From positions 1,369,860 to 1,433,859 of the forward strand of contig NW_003101667.1 in NCBI RefSeq assembly GCF_000003855.2: DNA of 64,000 nt. The letters run 5' to 3'. Below the pieces are notes generated by a model. It ran no database searches. It had not been told where the DNA came from and saw only the letters and a program-made list of their open reading frames with translations. Positions 33,156 through 45,415 of this stretch are shown here, piece by piece (positions within the stretch are counted from its first letter, which is position 1; every line of letters starts with the position of its first letter). This DNA comes from Blastomyces gilchristii SLH14081. Its lineage: Eukaryota; Ascomycota; Eurotiomycetes; Onygenales; Ajellomycetaceae. The position numbers and the translations under genes are program-made.

Positions 33156-34798
33156 ATGGCCTCCTCATCCTCGACCTCCTCGCCCGTCATAGACGAGGCC
33201 CACCGCATCGCCGCCCTGTTTGAATATCCCACGGAAGAAGTCAATCGCGGGGTTAAGGAGTTTATGCGGCAGATGGACGAAGGCCTGGAGAAGGATGGAG
33301 CTACTTTGCGCCAGATCCCGTCGTATGTAACTTCGGTGCCGGATGGGACGGAGAAGGTGGGTGCTTTTTTCCATCTTAACACACTCCAGTGTTTTCTTGT
33401 CTACAATCCTTCGTCTATGTGTGTTATGTATGTATGGACCATGCTAATCTGGGGGCTGTTTTATATATTTGTAATGTGTAGGGCGTCTATCTAGCCGTGG
33501 ATCTAGGAGGGACTAACTTCCGCGTCTGTTCCGTACGTCTACACGGCGACTCAACCTTCTCTATATCACAATCCAAAATCGCGATCCCTCAAGAGCTCAT
33601 GGTGACCCAGCATGGGAAGGAGCTGTTTGCATTCCTCGCGCTGCAGGTCGAAGAGTTCCTCAAGACACATCTATCAGACCACTTCGCAGCACACGTCGAG
33701 AAGAAGAGACAGGCCGGCCAAGTCACCGAAACGTATGCTGAGGACCAAATCTTCGACATGGGCTTCACGTTCAGCTTCCCTGTCGACCAACACGGGATCA
33801 ACAAGGGCTGCCTAATCCGCTGGACGAAAGGGTTTGACATCGACGAAGTCATCGGACAGGACGTCTGCAAACTGCTACAGGACGCCATCGACCAGCGCGA
33901 CCTCCCCGTGCGCGTCGCGGCGCTCGTAAACGACACCGTAGGCACGCTGATGGCGCGCTCCTACTGCTCCGGCCAGGGCAACAAGGCGTTGATAGGCGCC
34001 ATCTTCGGCACGGGCACCAACGGCGCCTACGTCGAGAAGCTCGCGCGCGTCAAGAAGATGGACAAAATAAACCTGCCGGGAACGAAATACGACAAAACCA
34101 CCGGCGAGATGGTCATCAACATCGAATGGGGCAGCTTCGACAACCACCTCTCCGTGCTCCCCAACACCCGCTTCGACGCAGCCCTGGACGCCGACAGCGT
34201 CAACCCGGGCATCCAGATGTTCGAAAAGCGCATCTCGGGCATGTTCCTCGGCGAGATTCTGCGCCGCGCCCTGCTGGCCATGAGCAAGGATCCGGCCGTC
34301 AACCTCTTCCGCACCAACGAGGCCGGCACCGCCATTACCATCCCGCCGGACTCCGGCCTCTACCACGCCTGGGGCATCGACACCAGCTTCCTCAGCACCG
34401 TCAAGGCAGACCACCAGCCCACCCTAGACGCAACGCGCGCGCAGCTGAAAGGGGAACTCGACATCGACAACGCCAGCACGCAGGATTGCCGGGCCGTGAA
34501 GATCCTGGTGCACGCTATTGGCAAGCGGGCAGCGCGGCTGAGCGCCGTCGCGCTGGCGGCGGTGATTATCTCCACGGGCAAGCTGCGAAATGGGGGCGTG
34601 GCGGATATTGGTGTTGATGGGAGTGTTGTGGAGCATTATCCTGGCTTTGAGGAGTATATGCGCCAGGCGTTTAGGGAGATTCCGGAGATTGGGGAGGAAG
34701 GGGAGAAGAGGATTACGTTGGGTGTTGCGAAGGACGGGAGTGGGGTTGGCGCGGCGCTTGGGGCGGTTGTGGCAAGGGAAGCGGCGAAGAGGGCTTAG
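33156..34798 (+). CDS. glkA: Glucokinase (hexokinase family)
   Basis: Two exons (33156-33356 and 33482-34798) encode 505 residues. The 125-nt intron joins ...SVPDGTEK to GVYLAVDLGGTNFRVC, restoring the family phosphate-binding loop. Other hexokinase landmarks are FDMGFTFSFPVDQ, the catalytic-Asp segment RVAALVNDTVGTLMA, the GAIFGTGTNGAYVE adenosine-side motif, NIEWGSFDN, and the C-terminal LGVAKDGSGVGAALGA. It phosphorylates glucose at C6 in the cytosol, the entry step of glycolysis. The sequence is closer to fungal GlkA-type glucokinases than to Hxk1/2-type hexokinases in its ALVNDTVGTLMA and EMVINIEWG context, but this is judgement by eye. Upstream is a pyrimidine-rich block; Mic19 follows on the same strand. 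Confidence 0.9.
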
Positions 34799-35843
34799 AG
34801 GGAAAATCTAGAGTATTTATATTGAAGTGGGGCTTTTGTTGGTTTTTGTGTTGAAAGCGAGTTAGATGTTTTGATATATTTACATGTACAGACTGTAGAT
34901 CCGTGAAGATCCTTAAGCATGGTGTTATTTTTGTCCTTTTACTATATATTTGAATCTATGCATGGATATATGTATTTCTCCTTACGCTATGAGAGGGCAT
35001 CTCCATATTTCACTAACCTAGTTACCTGGACTTGATCCTGCCAACCTATCTCCTATCCATCCGTCTTATTCTATTCTGCATATATATATGGCTTGACAGC
35101 AGAAGAGTTAACGAGCGGGAGAACGAGGGAAGCTTAGGCTTCGCCGTATGCTGGACATTGTGATGAGCCAGCGTCAAACCCAGGTAACGACCACTGAAAT
35201 AATAGCATCTTTCCAAGCGTTGAAGACGTATGAGATGAGGATGGCATTACCCAAACTTTTGTATGCGAGTATGGCTATGTATTTATTTCCGTTTATATGT
35301 CTAGGTATTGTATTAGTATGGGATGTGTCGAGGGCTTGTGAAGGTTAGTTACTTCAAAAAGGTTATGTATATAGCCAATACTACTATATAATTGCATTAA
35401 TTACTTTACTATCTTATCCTTTAAAATTTATCATCTGTCTTTATACCCCCTTGTCACCAACTCCGCCCAGGGCCACAGCGTCACATGACTTATCCACAGG
35501 GATCACATGACTTCCCATCTCGCGCGGGCAATCGCGCAAAACCTCCGAGAACATCCAACTTTCCTCCTTTCTTTCCCGCCTCCAATTGAATCCAAACAGA
35601 CGGATTTCTTTTTCTTTTTCTTCTTTTTGCTACCAGAAGCCAATTGACCAAATCATCTCTTCGTCCAGTCAACCGTTCCCCATACCACCCGGTTCGCTAC
35701 ACAAAAAGTATATATAGACGGCACAGAACCATCCACGGCCGAAACCGAGACGCGGGTTGTCCATTCCCGGCGACATATAGAATACATAAACACGGCACAC
35801 ATTTATACCGGTATATACCGTTGGAGATATCGAATAGGACAAG
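34799..35843. other. Intergenic, 1.0 kb
   Basis: Between two same-strand genes: glucokinase 3' end and Mic19 promoter. A pair of TCACATGACTT-like direct repeats is seen at about 35481-35513. No gene was recognised. Confidence 0.55.
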
Positions 35844-37086
35844 ATGGGAGCGGGCGGATCGAAACCTGTGACAGCGACGGGGGGTGGGACTAGACATGTG
35901 TTCTCGAGGTGAGCTGGGGGCTTTTTCTTTTTTTGGGAGAGTTGGGGGGGGGGGGGGGGAACGTTCGCATCTGCGTTTTCTAACTACAGTTATTCTTGCG
36001 GTGGTGTGTTGGCTATGAGATTGATTGATTATGGGTATTACTATTTTGGTGGGGATTGTGGTCGTAAGGAAATTCAATTGGATTGGATTGGGCCGGGGAG
36101 GGTATTTGATTCCTTTGCGGGGAAAAGGGATAGAGAGAAATTGTCGATATGATAACGAAGGAGGAGGAGGAGAGTGTTTTCCGCAGCTGGTCATGATATG
36201 ACGACGGCACTTGCGAAGTTGAATCTTCGGTTTTCATATTGCTGGGTTATCAGCCCGGAGCTTGATATTTCTTTGGATGATGTTTTTCAATTGTCTCCGT
36301 CTATTTTGATCACGAACGAAACAGGTCAACTAGCTAACCCGGTCGGAATTGATGAATTTATAGTGAAACCCCAGTTCAATTTTCACAAGAATTCGTCGAG
36401 TCCTTGCAAGCGAGCTCAGAGGTATGTACAAATGCATGGCTTTGATAACAATCTATTTCCCCCTCTACCCGGGAGATCTCACTCCGCTCCCTGAATACCT
36501 GCAAAAGTCCAAACGTCTGGACAACCAATACTAATTCAAAGCAATAACCCTATAGACCGACTCCTCCCGTGCCCAAACAATAGAACTCCACATCCAGAAC
36601 CGCATCGCCGCAGAACTCGAACGCATCCGCGCCCGCGAAACACAAACCCTCGCCGACCTCGAAAAGCGCATCGCAGACCAATCCACCCCTGCATCCCAAA
36701 AACAATCCGCCGTCGAAAACTCCAGCTCCCAGGAACCCTCTCTGTCTCTCGACGCCCCGCGCGTTCCCTTCGCCGGCCCCGGCCCCGCCGCTGAGCTCTC
36801 CCCGCAATCCTCCGCACAATCCACAGCTACCACCGCCAACGGCACACCGATACACGAGCTGAGCAGCGCGCAGGTGCAGCAGGAGATCTCGGCGCTGAGC
36901 GCCAAGTTGGCGGAGAGGCGGAAAGTGCGGGACCTGGATGAGGGGGTGGAGAAGGCGCGGGATGCAGTTGTGAGGTGTTTGAGGGGCAATGAGAAGAGGC
37001 CGTTGGATTGCTGGAGGGAGGTTGAGGGGTTTAAGAGGGAGGTTGGGCGGTTGGAGAGGCTGTGGGTGGAGAAAATTGTTGGGTAG
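35844..37086 (+). CDS. mic19: MICOS complex subunit Mic19
   Basis: Three exons (35844-35908, 36364-36421, 36556-37086) encode 217 residues. The start MGAGGSKPVTATG carries a Gly at position 2 followed by Ser at 6, an N-myristoylation pattern typical of Mic19. Exon 2 reads ETPVQFSQEFVESLQASSE, the conserved block after the leader; exon 3 begins TDSSRAQTIELHIQNRIAAE and continues as a long charged helix (RARETQTLADLEKRI). The C-terminus has a twin-Cys pattern, CLRGNEKRPLDC, followed by WREVEGFKREVGRLERLWV, the CHCH-like end. Mic19 is a mitochondrial inner-membrane organising subunit at crista junctions. The first intron is unusually long (455 nt) and holds a 17-nt G run at about 35943-35959. 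Convergent with pop1 downstream. Confidence 0.88.
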
Positions 37087-37510
37087 GTAGGTGGTATTTT
37101 GTGGCTGGATGTTGGTAGTTATCATTGATAACTAACCGTGGTGGTGATTATGTTGGTACGGGTGGGGGCATTTTTCTATAGATGGGAAGATGGTTATTTT
37201 TTTTCACTCTCAAATGTATACATACATAATGTTTTGATTGCTTTTTTCCGCTCCATGTTTTGTTTCGTGTTCAGCAAGGGAGGGTTAGAAAAATTACATA
37301 TTTCGTGTGCTTTTGCAGTCTCTTCATGGAGTGAAAATTATAAACCGTATTCATCATGTGAGAACCGAATAGGTTTTCTATGTAAGTGGTCCCATTTTGC
37401 AATCTAGCAGTAAGTAGCTGCCTCCTTTAGATGCCCTAATACATTCCATAGTAAATCAGCCTTACAAACATATACAAATATCGTCTAAAAGCTCCTGTAG
37501 GTCAGTCAGT
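37087..37510. other. Intergenic between convergent mic19 and pop1, 0.42 kb
   Basis: Both genes end here. No gene or notable repeat was seen. Confidence 0.65.
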
Positions 37511-40500
37511 TCACACAACCTCCCACACACCTAATCTCCCAACCCTCTCCCCCGCAGACCTGATAATACACACCCGAGCCAAATACTCCTGGGAAAAACC
37601 ACCACCCTTCCCATTCCCCTTAGCTCGCGCAATCCCATCACCATCACCACTACCACCACTCTCCTCAGAAGAAGAGCCGCCTAGTTTCTCAACGTCAGAA
37701 CCATCATACACCCCCACCCTCTCAACCAAAATAGACGCGACTCCCGTCCCCCTCCCCGCCGCTAAATTATAATTCCCCGTCGTCACAAAGCCAATCAAAT
37801 CCTCCTCACCCGGCATGGGCAGGTGGGCTGCCGGCTCAGGATCGGCGGAGAGATTGGTGGGGAGTTGTCTGCTGCTGTCTTGTGCCAGCGCTGCCGCTGC
37901 CTGCGGCTTCTGCTTCTGTTTCTTGCTTTGTTTCTGGCTGCTGGGTGTTGGTGCCGAGGGGCCGAGGAGGGCTAGCCATTCGTTGCGTAGGGAGGGGTTT
38001 GTGGTTGGGAGACGGTAGAGGCGGGCTCGCGGGGTTGGGGTGCCGCGGTTGAGGAGGGTGAGGCTCACAGTGGCGAGGGCGGGGTGGGTGAGGAGGGATT
38101 GGAAGGGAGTGGGGAGTTTGGCCGTGGGCTTTTTGGTTGTTTTTATCCTGAGGATGGTAGAGGCGGTAGGGTGTGGGAGCTGGTGGATGTGTAGAGGCGG
38201 AGGAGGCGGTTTGGTATGTACATATGTACAAGCGGTGGATGATGAAGTGGATTTATGCTTCCGCTGTTTACCTTTCGCCTCTCCGTCACAAACGCCTGTT
38301 TCCTGCTTTTCTGCCTCCTGGGTTTGCTCCTCCGTTTCACTGACGGTAGCGGTAGCCTCAGTTTTTGCCTTTACTTCCTCCGATTTAGGGGTAATAGGCC
38401 GAACAAGTCGTTCCCAGTCACAGGACCAACCCTGTCCGATCTCCCCCTTCTTCCCCCCTCCCAGATCAATACTATCGTAAGCAACACGTTTCTGCTTCGG
38501 TTTACGCTCCCATTCCCCCCGTCGAATCTCCCTCTCGCGCATCTCCCACGCCCATCCAGCGTTGGTCCCTGGGTAGTCGCCCGGAAACCAAGGCTCCCCA
38601 CATTCAAATGCAAGTTGCTGTTGTTCCAGCAGGCCACCGAAGCGAGGATTCCCGCCAGAAGACAGAGGGTAGTACATGATCGAATACCAGACTGGGACAA
38701 CACATTTCCATGGCAAAAGAACCGTGTAGGTACCCTGGGAGTTTCCTCCCTTGGATATAGATTTCGGCCGTGATGCGATGACTAGAACAGGGATATCCGG
38801 ATCTGAGGGTTTAGGTGAGGGATACTCGCCTGGATTAGCCAGGGATTTCCGACGGTTAATGGCCTTTTGGCTAGGTAGAAGGCGGGAGGCTGTTAATCGT
38901 GCGGGGCGGGAAAATATGTCCGGTTTAAGTTGTGTAGAGTCAGGATTCCATGTCGAGAGGAGAACTGCGAGTTCACTCAGATAGGACTCTGAAGCGGGGG
39001 GTTTAACGGTTAGAGGGGGGTGTCGTAGACGAGGGTCGGATATATTGAAAGCCAAGAGAGCATTCTGCGGAAGCGATGCTGCATTCGTGAGCCCCGCAAG
39101 GGAAGCCCATGTCGCTTCAGGTGAGCCCTCGGGCCATTTCTTCCCGTCAGATAGAGGTATGGGCTGGAGAGCAGCGAGCAAAGTCTCCGTAGCACCAGGT
39201 CCAGTAATCTCAATACTTCCAATATCAAATCTAAGATCCTCAACCATAACCTGCTGGCTTTGCAGTTTTGCGGCTTTCAACAGCTCCTCCCACACCTGCA
39301 AGAAGGCTGATGGGTGAACTCTTAAAAACATCTTCCGCCTAGGCTTCTTCGCCTTCCTCCCGGCATCAACCATCTCGATATTACCATCCCCATCCGTCTT
39401 CTCCACACACCAAATGAGCGTAACAGGCGCAATTGGTCTTTTCCATCCTCCTCCCCCTCCCTCCCCGTCCCTCTCAAACAGCCAAACTTCCAAACTCCTC
39501 GTCCCAGCCCTCCACTTTCTCCCTTTATTCCCCCACGCCTCCTCCCCACCAACACCCAACGCCCTGAACAACCCTTCCAAGCTTCCCTCGACCCCCTCCA
39601 ACCCAATCGTCGAGATATAACTCATATCCCACGCAACCGCACCTCTCGCTCCACTAGCCCGATGCGTAGGTCTATAACTCTTCTCCGTGGGACTCAATGG
39701 CACCGCAAACCGCCACAGCGGCTCCTTGGGACTCGTCATGTGCGCTCTCTTCGCATGGAACATGTGCGTGGGTAACCAAGTTTTGCACCGCTGGCGCTTT
39801 TTGAACTTCGACTGCGGTCTTTCGGGGTGGGAGAGTCTGTTTTTCTTAATTTTGGGTACTCGGGGTGCTATGTTGATGTCGTGGGGGGGCTTAGTTTTCG
39901 CGCCCTCTGCACCAGCATCCCCCTCCACCTCCATCGCAATGGCGGGAGCTTGTGCGGACACCGCAGCTTTTTTCAACGCTCGTCTAGCCTTGGAGCGGGC
40001 ATTGAGATTCTGCAGGCGTCTAGCAGTCTCTAACCGTAAGCGTAGGAGCTTCGTAGGCTTGCGTCGACGCGCTGTGACAGTGGGCGTATTATCCTCAATC
40101 ATCTAAGTCCTCCCGCTCAAATATGAACAAGTAAGCAAATTCAATATCCGCAGAATCAAAACCAGTAAAAAGGAAAAAAGAGAAATATATGAATCCCCAC
40201 CTCCCTCCTCGCCCTCGCCCTCAACCGACTCGGCACCCTCTTCACATTATGACTCGCCGTCCGCCGCCTCAAGTTCCGCGGAACCTGCTGAAACGCCCGC
40301 GACGCCAACGCAGCTTTCGAATTGCGGATACCCGCCTCCAGCGCACGGATCTCAAATTCCCGCGCTGCTACGAAAGCGGACACATCGAGCTCGCCGGTCT
40401 TGGAGAGCGCGGCGTCGGAGCTCTGGACCGCGAGGGTGCGGGCATCGTAGGTCCTGGCACGCTTTCGCGCTGTGGAGTTAGATGGGGGTGTTTTACGCTT

Positions 40501-40551
40501 TTTTGTTGTGGTTGTTGTGGTTGTGGTGGTACGGGTTTTTTTTGGGCCCAT
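37511..40551 (-). CDS. pop1: RNase P/MRP subunit Pop1
   Basis: Two exons (40551-40201 and 40102-37511) encode 980 residues; a 98-nt intron with GTGGGG donor and TTAG acceptor joins ...RLRARARRE to MIEDNTPTVTARRRK. Exon 1 carries the N-terminal POP1 segment (IRALEAGIRNSKAALASRAFQQVPRNLRRRTASHNVKRVPSRLR), exon 2 continues with QSKFKKRQRCKTWLPTHMFHAKRAHM, then the POPLD domain (VVPVWYSIMYYPLSSGGNPRFGG...EPWFPGDYPGTNAGWAWE). A Glu/Lys/Thr-rich insert follows, and the terminus has GFVTTGNYNLAAGRGTGVASI. Pop1 is the largest protein of RNase P and RNase MRP and acts in tRNA and rRNA processing. Taking only the second exon, which begins with its own ATG, would wrongly drop the first 117 residues. Confidence 0.9.
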
Positions 40552-41106
40552 TGGGTGTGAAGGGGCGTCTGCGCGCGTTATAAGTAGAGGAAGCTTGCTT
40601 GGTGGTGGTTTGTTAGGTTGCTTGCTATTCTATCGTTGTTTGAATTATTTTTGGCTTGGTTGCTTTTTTAGCGGCGGAAGATGAAGCTTGGTAGCGTAGC
40701 GGTGACCAGGGAAGATCTGATAAAGTATGGAGAAACCAAAACACACAACGCTCATATTAGGATTGCTATTCATTTATTTATTTATTTAAGAAGTTTTTTT
40801 ACTTCAAAAGTTCAATTGTCCTGAAAATTTATTTAGAGGGATTAACAGCAAGAGTGAGTTCTGTAGTCCAAACAAATTATCCCGCCACTGTACCACAAGT
40901 TGCACGGCTTGAATTGTATTGATTTATATTTATTATGCTTTCTTACCGTTCGGCCTCTTGAATGAAAGCATTTTTATATAAATAACCGTTCAAAATTAGA
41001 TATGGGGTAAATTATCAAGTCCCCCAATATCAACAAAGATGCAGGCCCTCAGCCACATAGGGTAAACCATTTTAAACCTAGCATCAATCACCCATGTTCC
41101 GGCATT
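40552..41106. other. Intergenic, 0.55 kb
   Basis: Between pop1 5' end and the peroxiredoxin 3' end, both on the minus strand. AT-rich around 40760-40850 with an ATTT repeat. No gene was seen. Confidence 0.6.
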
Positions 41107-42014
41107 CTACAGCTTGGCCAGGACAGCCTCAGCACCCGAGACCTAAAATTCAAACAATTATCCAGTCAGTACTCTCGGAAATTACCAAAACACACACATG
41201 AATTTCTTTCGCACGGCGCAAATCTTACCGTGACACCCCGCCCAGGCTCGTTCTCGGCATAAAGCACCTTCCCATGGTCAATGATAAGAGCATATCGACC
41301 CGTCCGTTCGCCCATGGTCCAGCCAATGTTTTTGGAAAACGCAGCATCGCCATCGCTCAGGAAGAGCTAGAAAAAGGGAAGTTTGAATCAGCCATTTTGC
41401 CCTGTCACTGACTATCTTTGCACGGTGTCTTTGGAAAAGGGAAAAGGAAACCAAAGGAACAAGGTGTGTAGGTGAGATGTGCAATGTGGAGGTCAGCCGT
41501 ACAATATCATTCCCAGTAACCTTATTCGCTTTCCCCCAAGCGCTCATCACGAACGCGTCGTTGTACGCAATGACGGCAATGACATCGACGCCCTTGGCTC
41601 TCATACTTTCCTGGTTCTTGATGTAGCCGGGGAGGTGGTTTTCGGAGCAGCTGGGTGTGAATGCGCCTAATGTAGGTATCATTAAAGTCCTTATTAGTGC
41701 GGGGCTCTGAAACGTATCTCTTTGTTCGACTTCGGATTTAAGGATGGGAACGGCTGGAATTTGAACATGGGGGATTCAATTGACATACCTGGAACAGCAA
41801 AGAGGACGACTTTTTTATCGGCCCATTCCTTCGAGGCGTCGTATGTTTGCGGAATACCACATGCGGTGATATCTTCCTTGTCTTCGCTCCAGGGGATGTA
41901 TCTATCGAATAGCGCATCTATCGTTTAAGAGGATGTTTGTGGATTTCAGGGGAGGATTACTTACGAAAACTTGACGTCTGCGGGGAAACTGTCTCCAGCC
42001 TTGAGAGGAGCCAT
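41107..42014 (-). CDS. pmp20: Peroxiredoxin-5 type (Pmp20/Asp f 3-like), PTS1
   Basis: Five exons (42014-41965, 41901-41789, 41666-41503, 41366-41229, 41142-41107) encode 166 residues beginning [20 protein letters not shown]. All four introns have GT-AG ends and the frame is kept throughout. The peroxidatic cysteine is C61 in [17 protein letters not shown], and a second cysteine is C31 (ITACGIPQ), the same spacing as the C31/C61 pair of Aspergillus Asp f 3. Other family blocks are [19 protein letters not shown] and [16 protein letters not shown]. The product ends AKL, a peroxisomal targeting signal type 1. It reduces H2O2 and alkyl hydroperoxides. Because all exons are short (36-164 nt), only the middle exon is obvious as an open frame. 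Relatives are known as human allergens. Confidence 0.9.
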
Positions 42015-43388
42015 TGTGATAATCCGTGGGTGGTGTGGTGAGAATTGCGGGGTTGGTTTGTTTATGTGTGCAAAGTGGCGGGTTGAGAGCTAGGTGTCTG
42101 ATTCAGGGAACAGGAAATAAGTTCCAGCGAGGTGCTTCTGCAAGAGTATTTTATAGCTAGAAGAACGATGGATTGTTTCGTCTGAAAGAAAGGAGAGGGA
42201 TCAATTGGCGAACAATAAACGGGCGTAAATATCCGGCCGGCCGGTCGTTGGTCTCGAGCCGAGAACCAACCAATGATCACAAGTATCTCTCTGCCGGTTT
42301 TGTACGGAGGGGTACTTCGCTCGGTTCCCCGGCTGAGCTCCTTGTTTAGCGGTTGACGACATACATCCTATCCTGTACATAAATGTATGTGCAATGTACA
42401 TGCACAGTACCTCTAATACTCAAGGGAGGGGAGGTCATGAAATCTGCTTTGGCGCTGGACTTAGAGGGGCATGTGCATGGTTGATATATCATTGAATAGA
42501 CAGACACCAATATCTATCATTACACTTCAGAAAAACCGATAAAATCACCTCATTAAATAAAAGTTGAAAACCTATATTTATTTTGTTGACATAACTACTT
42601 TTCACTCTACTAGATTAACTGTCTGAAAAATCTATTTTCATATTTCAGAGAAATTGATGAAATCACCGCACTGTATGAAAGCTCAACGCCGGTGCACCCT
42701 CGACACTCTAGGTAATCCAATAGGTATTAGGGGTTGAAAGGAACCAAAGGAAACCAAATCGCGGCAAGAGCCACAGTGGTGATGACTCTGGAGGAGTCTA
42801 GCAAAGCAATGCATGTCCGCCGGACGAGATCCCTTACAGTCAGGGGTCGCCACAGCCCAGAAACATCACGGTGCGCGCGCGTAAGCCCCAGTGCAGTGAG
42901 TCAGTATCAGCCACACAGGCAGTAATGAAGGAACCTGGCCCTGCAGGACCTCTGCTACCAAAGAGGCACAAGCGCTCTAACTAACCGTAAGCGTCTTCTC
43001 CCACCGAAACCTGTTCCATTGCGGATTCGGAGGAGAGTCGATCGGGGATGAGTGACACCGGCAACAACCCGGAGAGCAACCCGGGCGGGACTGCGAACTA
43101 TGAAGCTCAAGCACTCCATCCGACCTGCTTCATCCTGCAGCCACCACCTCTACCCGCTGAAGCCTGTCCCGTCGCGGATTCAAACGACCCGGACAATGGT
43201 CAGGAGAGCGATGCGGATGCCTACCGCCCTCCCGTCCAGACCCCTACCTAAGCGCGCCGCTGCGAGCCCTGCAAGCGCCGGCAAATCCTGAAAGGCGACT
43301 CCCTCACAAGCTGACCGGGGACACCGTTGTTCCGGAGGAGGGAAGGCGATGGGATTATACCCATCCATGGCCTGCTCATGTTCCATGC
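42015..43388. other. Decayed region upstream of the Myb-like pseudogene, 1.4 kb
   Basis: Includes the peroxiredoxin promoter. Two diverged direct repeats lie at about 42525-42575 and 42640-42695. The plus-strand text from about 42925 to 43250 looks formerly coding: two acidic blocks of similar shape, TETCSIADSEESRSG and AEACPVADSNDPDNG, are in one frame, separated by stops from the pseudogene downstream. It may be an upstream part of that pseudogene. Confidence 0.4.
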
Positions 43389-44274
43389 TTGCCCGTCAAG
43401 ACCATTTATACAGCATCCTTTGTCTGCGGTGAAGCTCTCTTGCCGCAGCTGTCGGCACTGTTGACAATCCCGCCCATTTTGCCCAGAAGCAACCACCAAC
43501 TAGCCCAAAACCGCAAAGCCCCCCCCCCCCCCCCCCCCCCAAGGGTTGAAGTGGTGATTTCTACCCTCCGCCATGCTCGCGATCCGCCAACCCTTGATGT
43601 CCCAGATGATCAGGGCTCCATCCAGCAGGGGCCAACCTCAGTACATGACCGCAAACGTGATGGCAGTGCCGCAGAGAATGAGTGGTCAGCACCACATGCA
43701 AAGCAGCGAAGAGTGTCACTACAGCCATCCACGCGCCGTAACTAGCATCAGTCTACAGTGTCCGCAGTGAGCCCTCCAACAGAGGTCCAACGACAGGCTG
43801 CTGCCGAACGTGCCCGTGCCTGCATACATGACAACGACGCTGAAGACAAGAGTGGCGAAGGAGACGATACTGGTTTTGGTCCGAACAGATCGTGAAGAGA
43901 GCGGTAGGGAGCCCGGGCGAGTAGGTCATACTTCACTGCCTCTAGAGGCGATGACACTGGCTTCTGCTGTTGCACTTGAACTCTACTCGCCCCTTATGCG
44001 CCCTTCAACAATGGGCACCCTTACTGCCCGCCCCAGAGGGTCTGGAGAAGGGTCTGGCCCGCCACACGCTGTCGCGGGCTGTGAGGAGAGGATCAGCGAT
44101 CAAGAAGCAAACCGGTCCCGATGGTCTGAGGAGGACGAAAAGCTTCTTCTGTCGATGAGGCACCAGAACAAGACTTGGGAGGTGATACAGCAGAGGTTTC
44201 TAAACAAAACGCTGTGGTCATTGTGGCAAAGGTACTCGATTCTCAATAGCCGATCAACACTAATAAGTAGCTAA
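43389..44274 (+). pseudogene. Myb/SANT-like DNA-binding protein pseudogene
   Basis: The frame from 43389 encodes a Pro-rich stretch at a 22-nt C tract, then SVHDRKRDGSAAENEWSAP...LQPSTRRN and a TAG at 43743-43745. The same frame continues after the stop as HQSTVSAVSPPTEVQRQAAAERARACIHDNDAED...DDTGFGPNRS and stops again. In another frame, ending at 44274, lies a compact helix-turn-helix-like domain: RSRWSEEDEKLLLSMRHQ, KTWEVIQQRFL, and LWSLWQRYSILNSR. The W-x(2)-EED and WxxI spacing fits SANT/Myb-like domains found in fungal multi-copy gene families. At least one stop and one frameshift separate the parts. An unseen intron might explain the frameshift but not the stop. Confidence 0.5.
43519..43540. 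repeat. 22-nt C homopolymer
   Basis: Uninterrupted C run inside the Myb-like pseudogene. Confidence 0.97.
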
Positions 44275-44687
44275 AGCAAGTAACCCTGGGCGGACAAGCG
44301 TTAGTCGGCCAAAGGAGAAATAGAGCTGTGCAGTTTTCTGCCAAACCTTTCTGTGCTTTAACAATGTAACTTCACGGGAATATTCCTGTGTCATTGACCC
44401 AGGCTACTCATCAGGGTCGGAGGTATAGTAGTCAAGCGGATGCCCCTCAAGTGAGTTTTTTAAAACAGTAGTGGTTGGGCCTCGAAATCACGTAATACAA
44501 ATATCTGTCTTGTCCTGGGTCTTGCAAGCGAAGATAAACAAATAACAAATAATGGAAGAGAAATTTACAAGATACCTTTTCATAAATAGAAATATCCTCC
44601 CTCTGATTCATATCAACCAAACCACTTGAATCATTTAATCGTCTTTGTTGTAGTCATCAAAGGACCAATGCTGCTCAGTCATCCGCC
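44275..44687. other. Intergenic between two pseudogenes, 0.4 kb
   Basis: Nothing recognised. Confidence 0.6.
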
Positions 44688-45376
44688 TCAGCCACGGGTC
44701 ATCATTGACTGCGCGGCAAGCCCGTCCGCCTTGATCGACCGTGATCTCTCTTTCACTTGCTCAAACAATTCATTTGATGTCCATCCATCAGACCCAACAC
44801 CAAGGAACATATTGATCTGTTTCAATTCAGTGTCCACATCCCTCAGTGAATCATTCAGTGCTGCCATCTTCTGGGGATCCTGCTGGCTAATTATAACCGG
44901 ACATGCAGGAAAGCTTCCATCTGAACGGAATGTGGGCAATCTTTGACCAATTCTGCGATGCCTGCGCGATATCCACTTGCAATGGGGTGGGTGTTGAGGA
45001 CTTCTCACGGACTGTCTGTATTGTCAAATATCCGAGGTCAGAGGAGATCAAATTTCTGTTCAAGGGCCTTCGAATGTGCGTGATTCAGTTTCTGAGTGAA
45101 ACCCAGATATAAAAAGCGCACATGACGGCGGCGGAACTGCTCATCACCATAATTTTGAAATGATCGTGGTATGCCAGCAGCAAGAAATATTGGAAGCACT
45201 AAAGAGTGCTGCCAGTCAATAAGACCTGTGATCTTAAAATCTTCAGAGATGAAAATGTTGTTGGGCTGAAGATTGGGATGGCGGAGAATGGGAAGGTTGA
45301 GCTTCGGACATGTAAGAACAGGGTACGGTGCAAGCTGAGGAGATATTCCAATAGTGAATTGGAGCGTTCCTCCGGG

Positions 45377-45415
<39 letters not shown>

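Noticed and set aside
33875..34414. Antisense 179-codon frame over glucokinase
   Set aside because: Same reason: composition shadow of a well-identified gene.
37086..40102. Pop1 starting at the internal ATG at 40102
   Set aside because: The conserved N-terminal Pop1 segment is in an upstream exon (40551-40201) that splices in frame.
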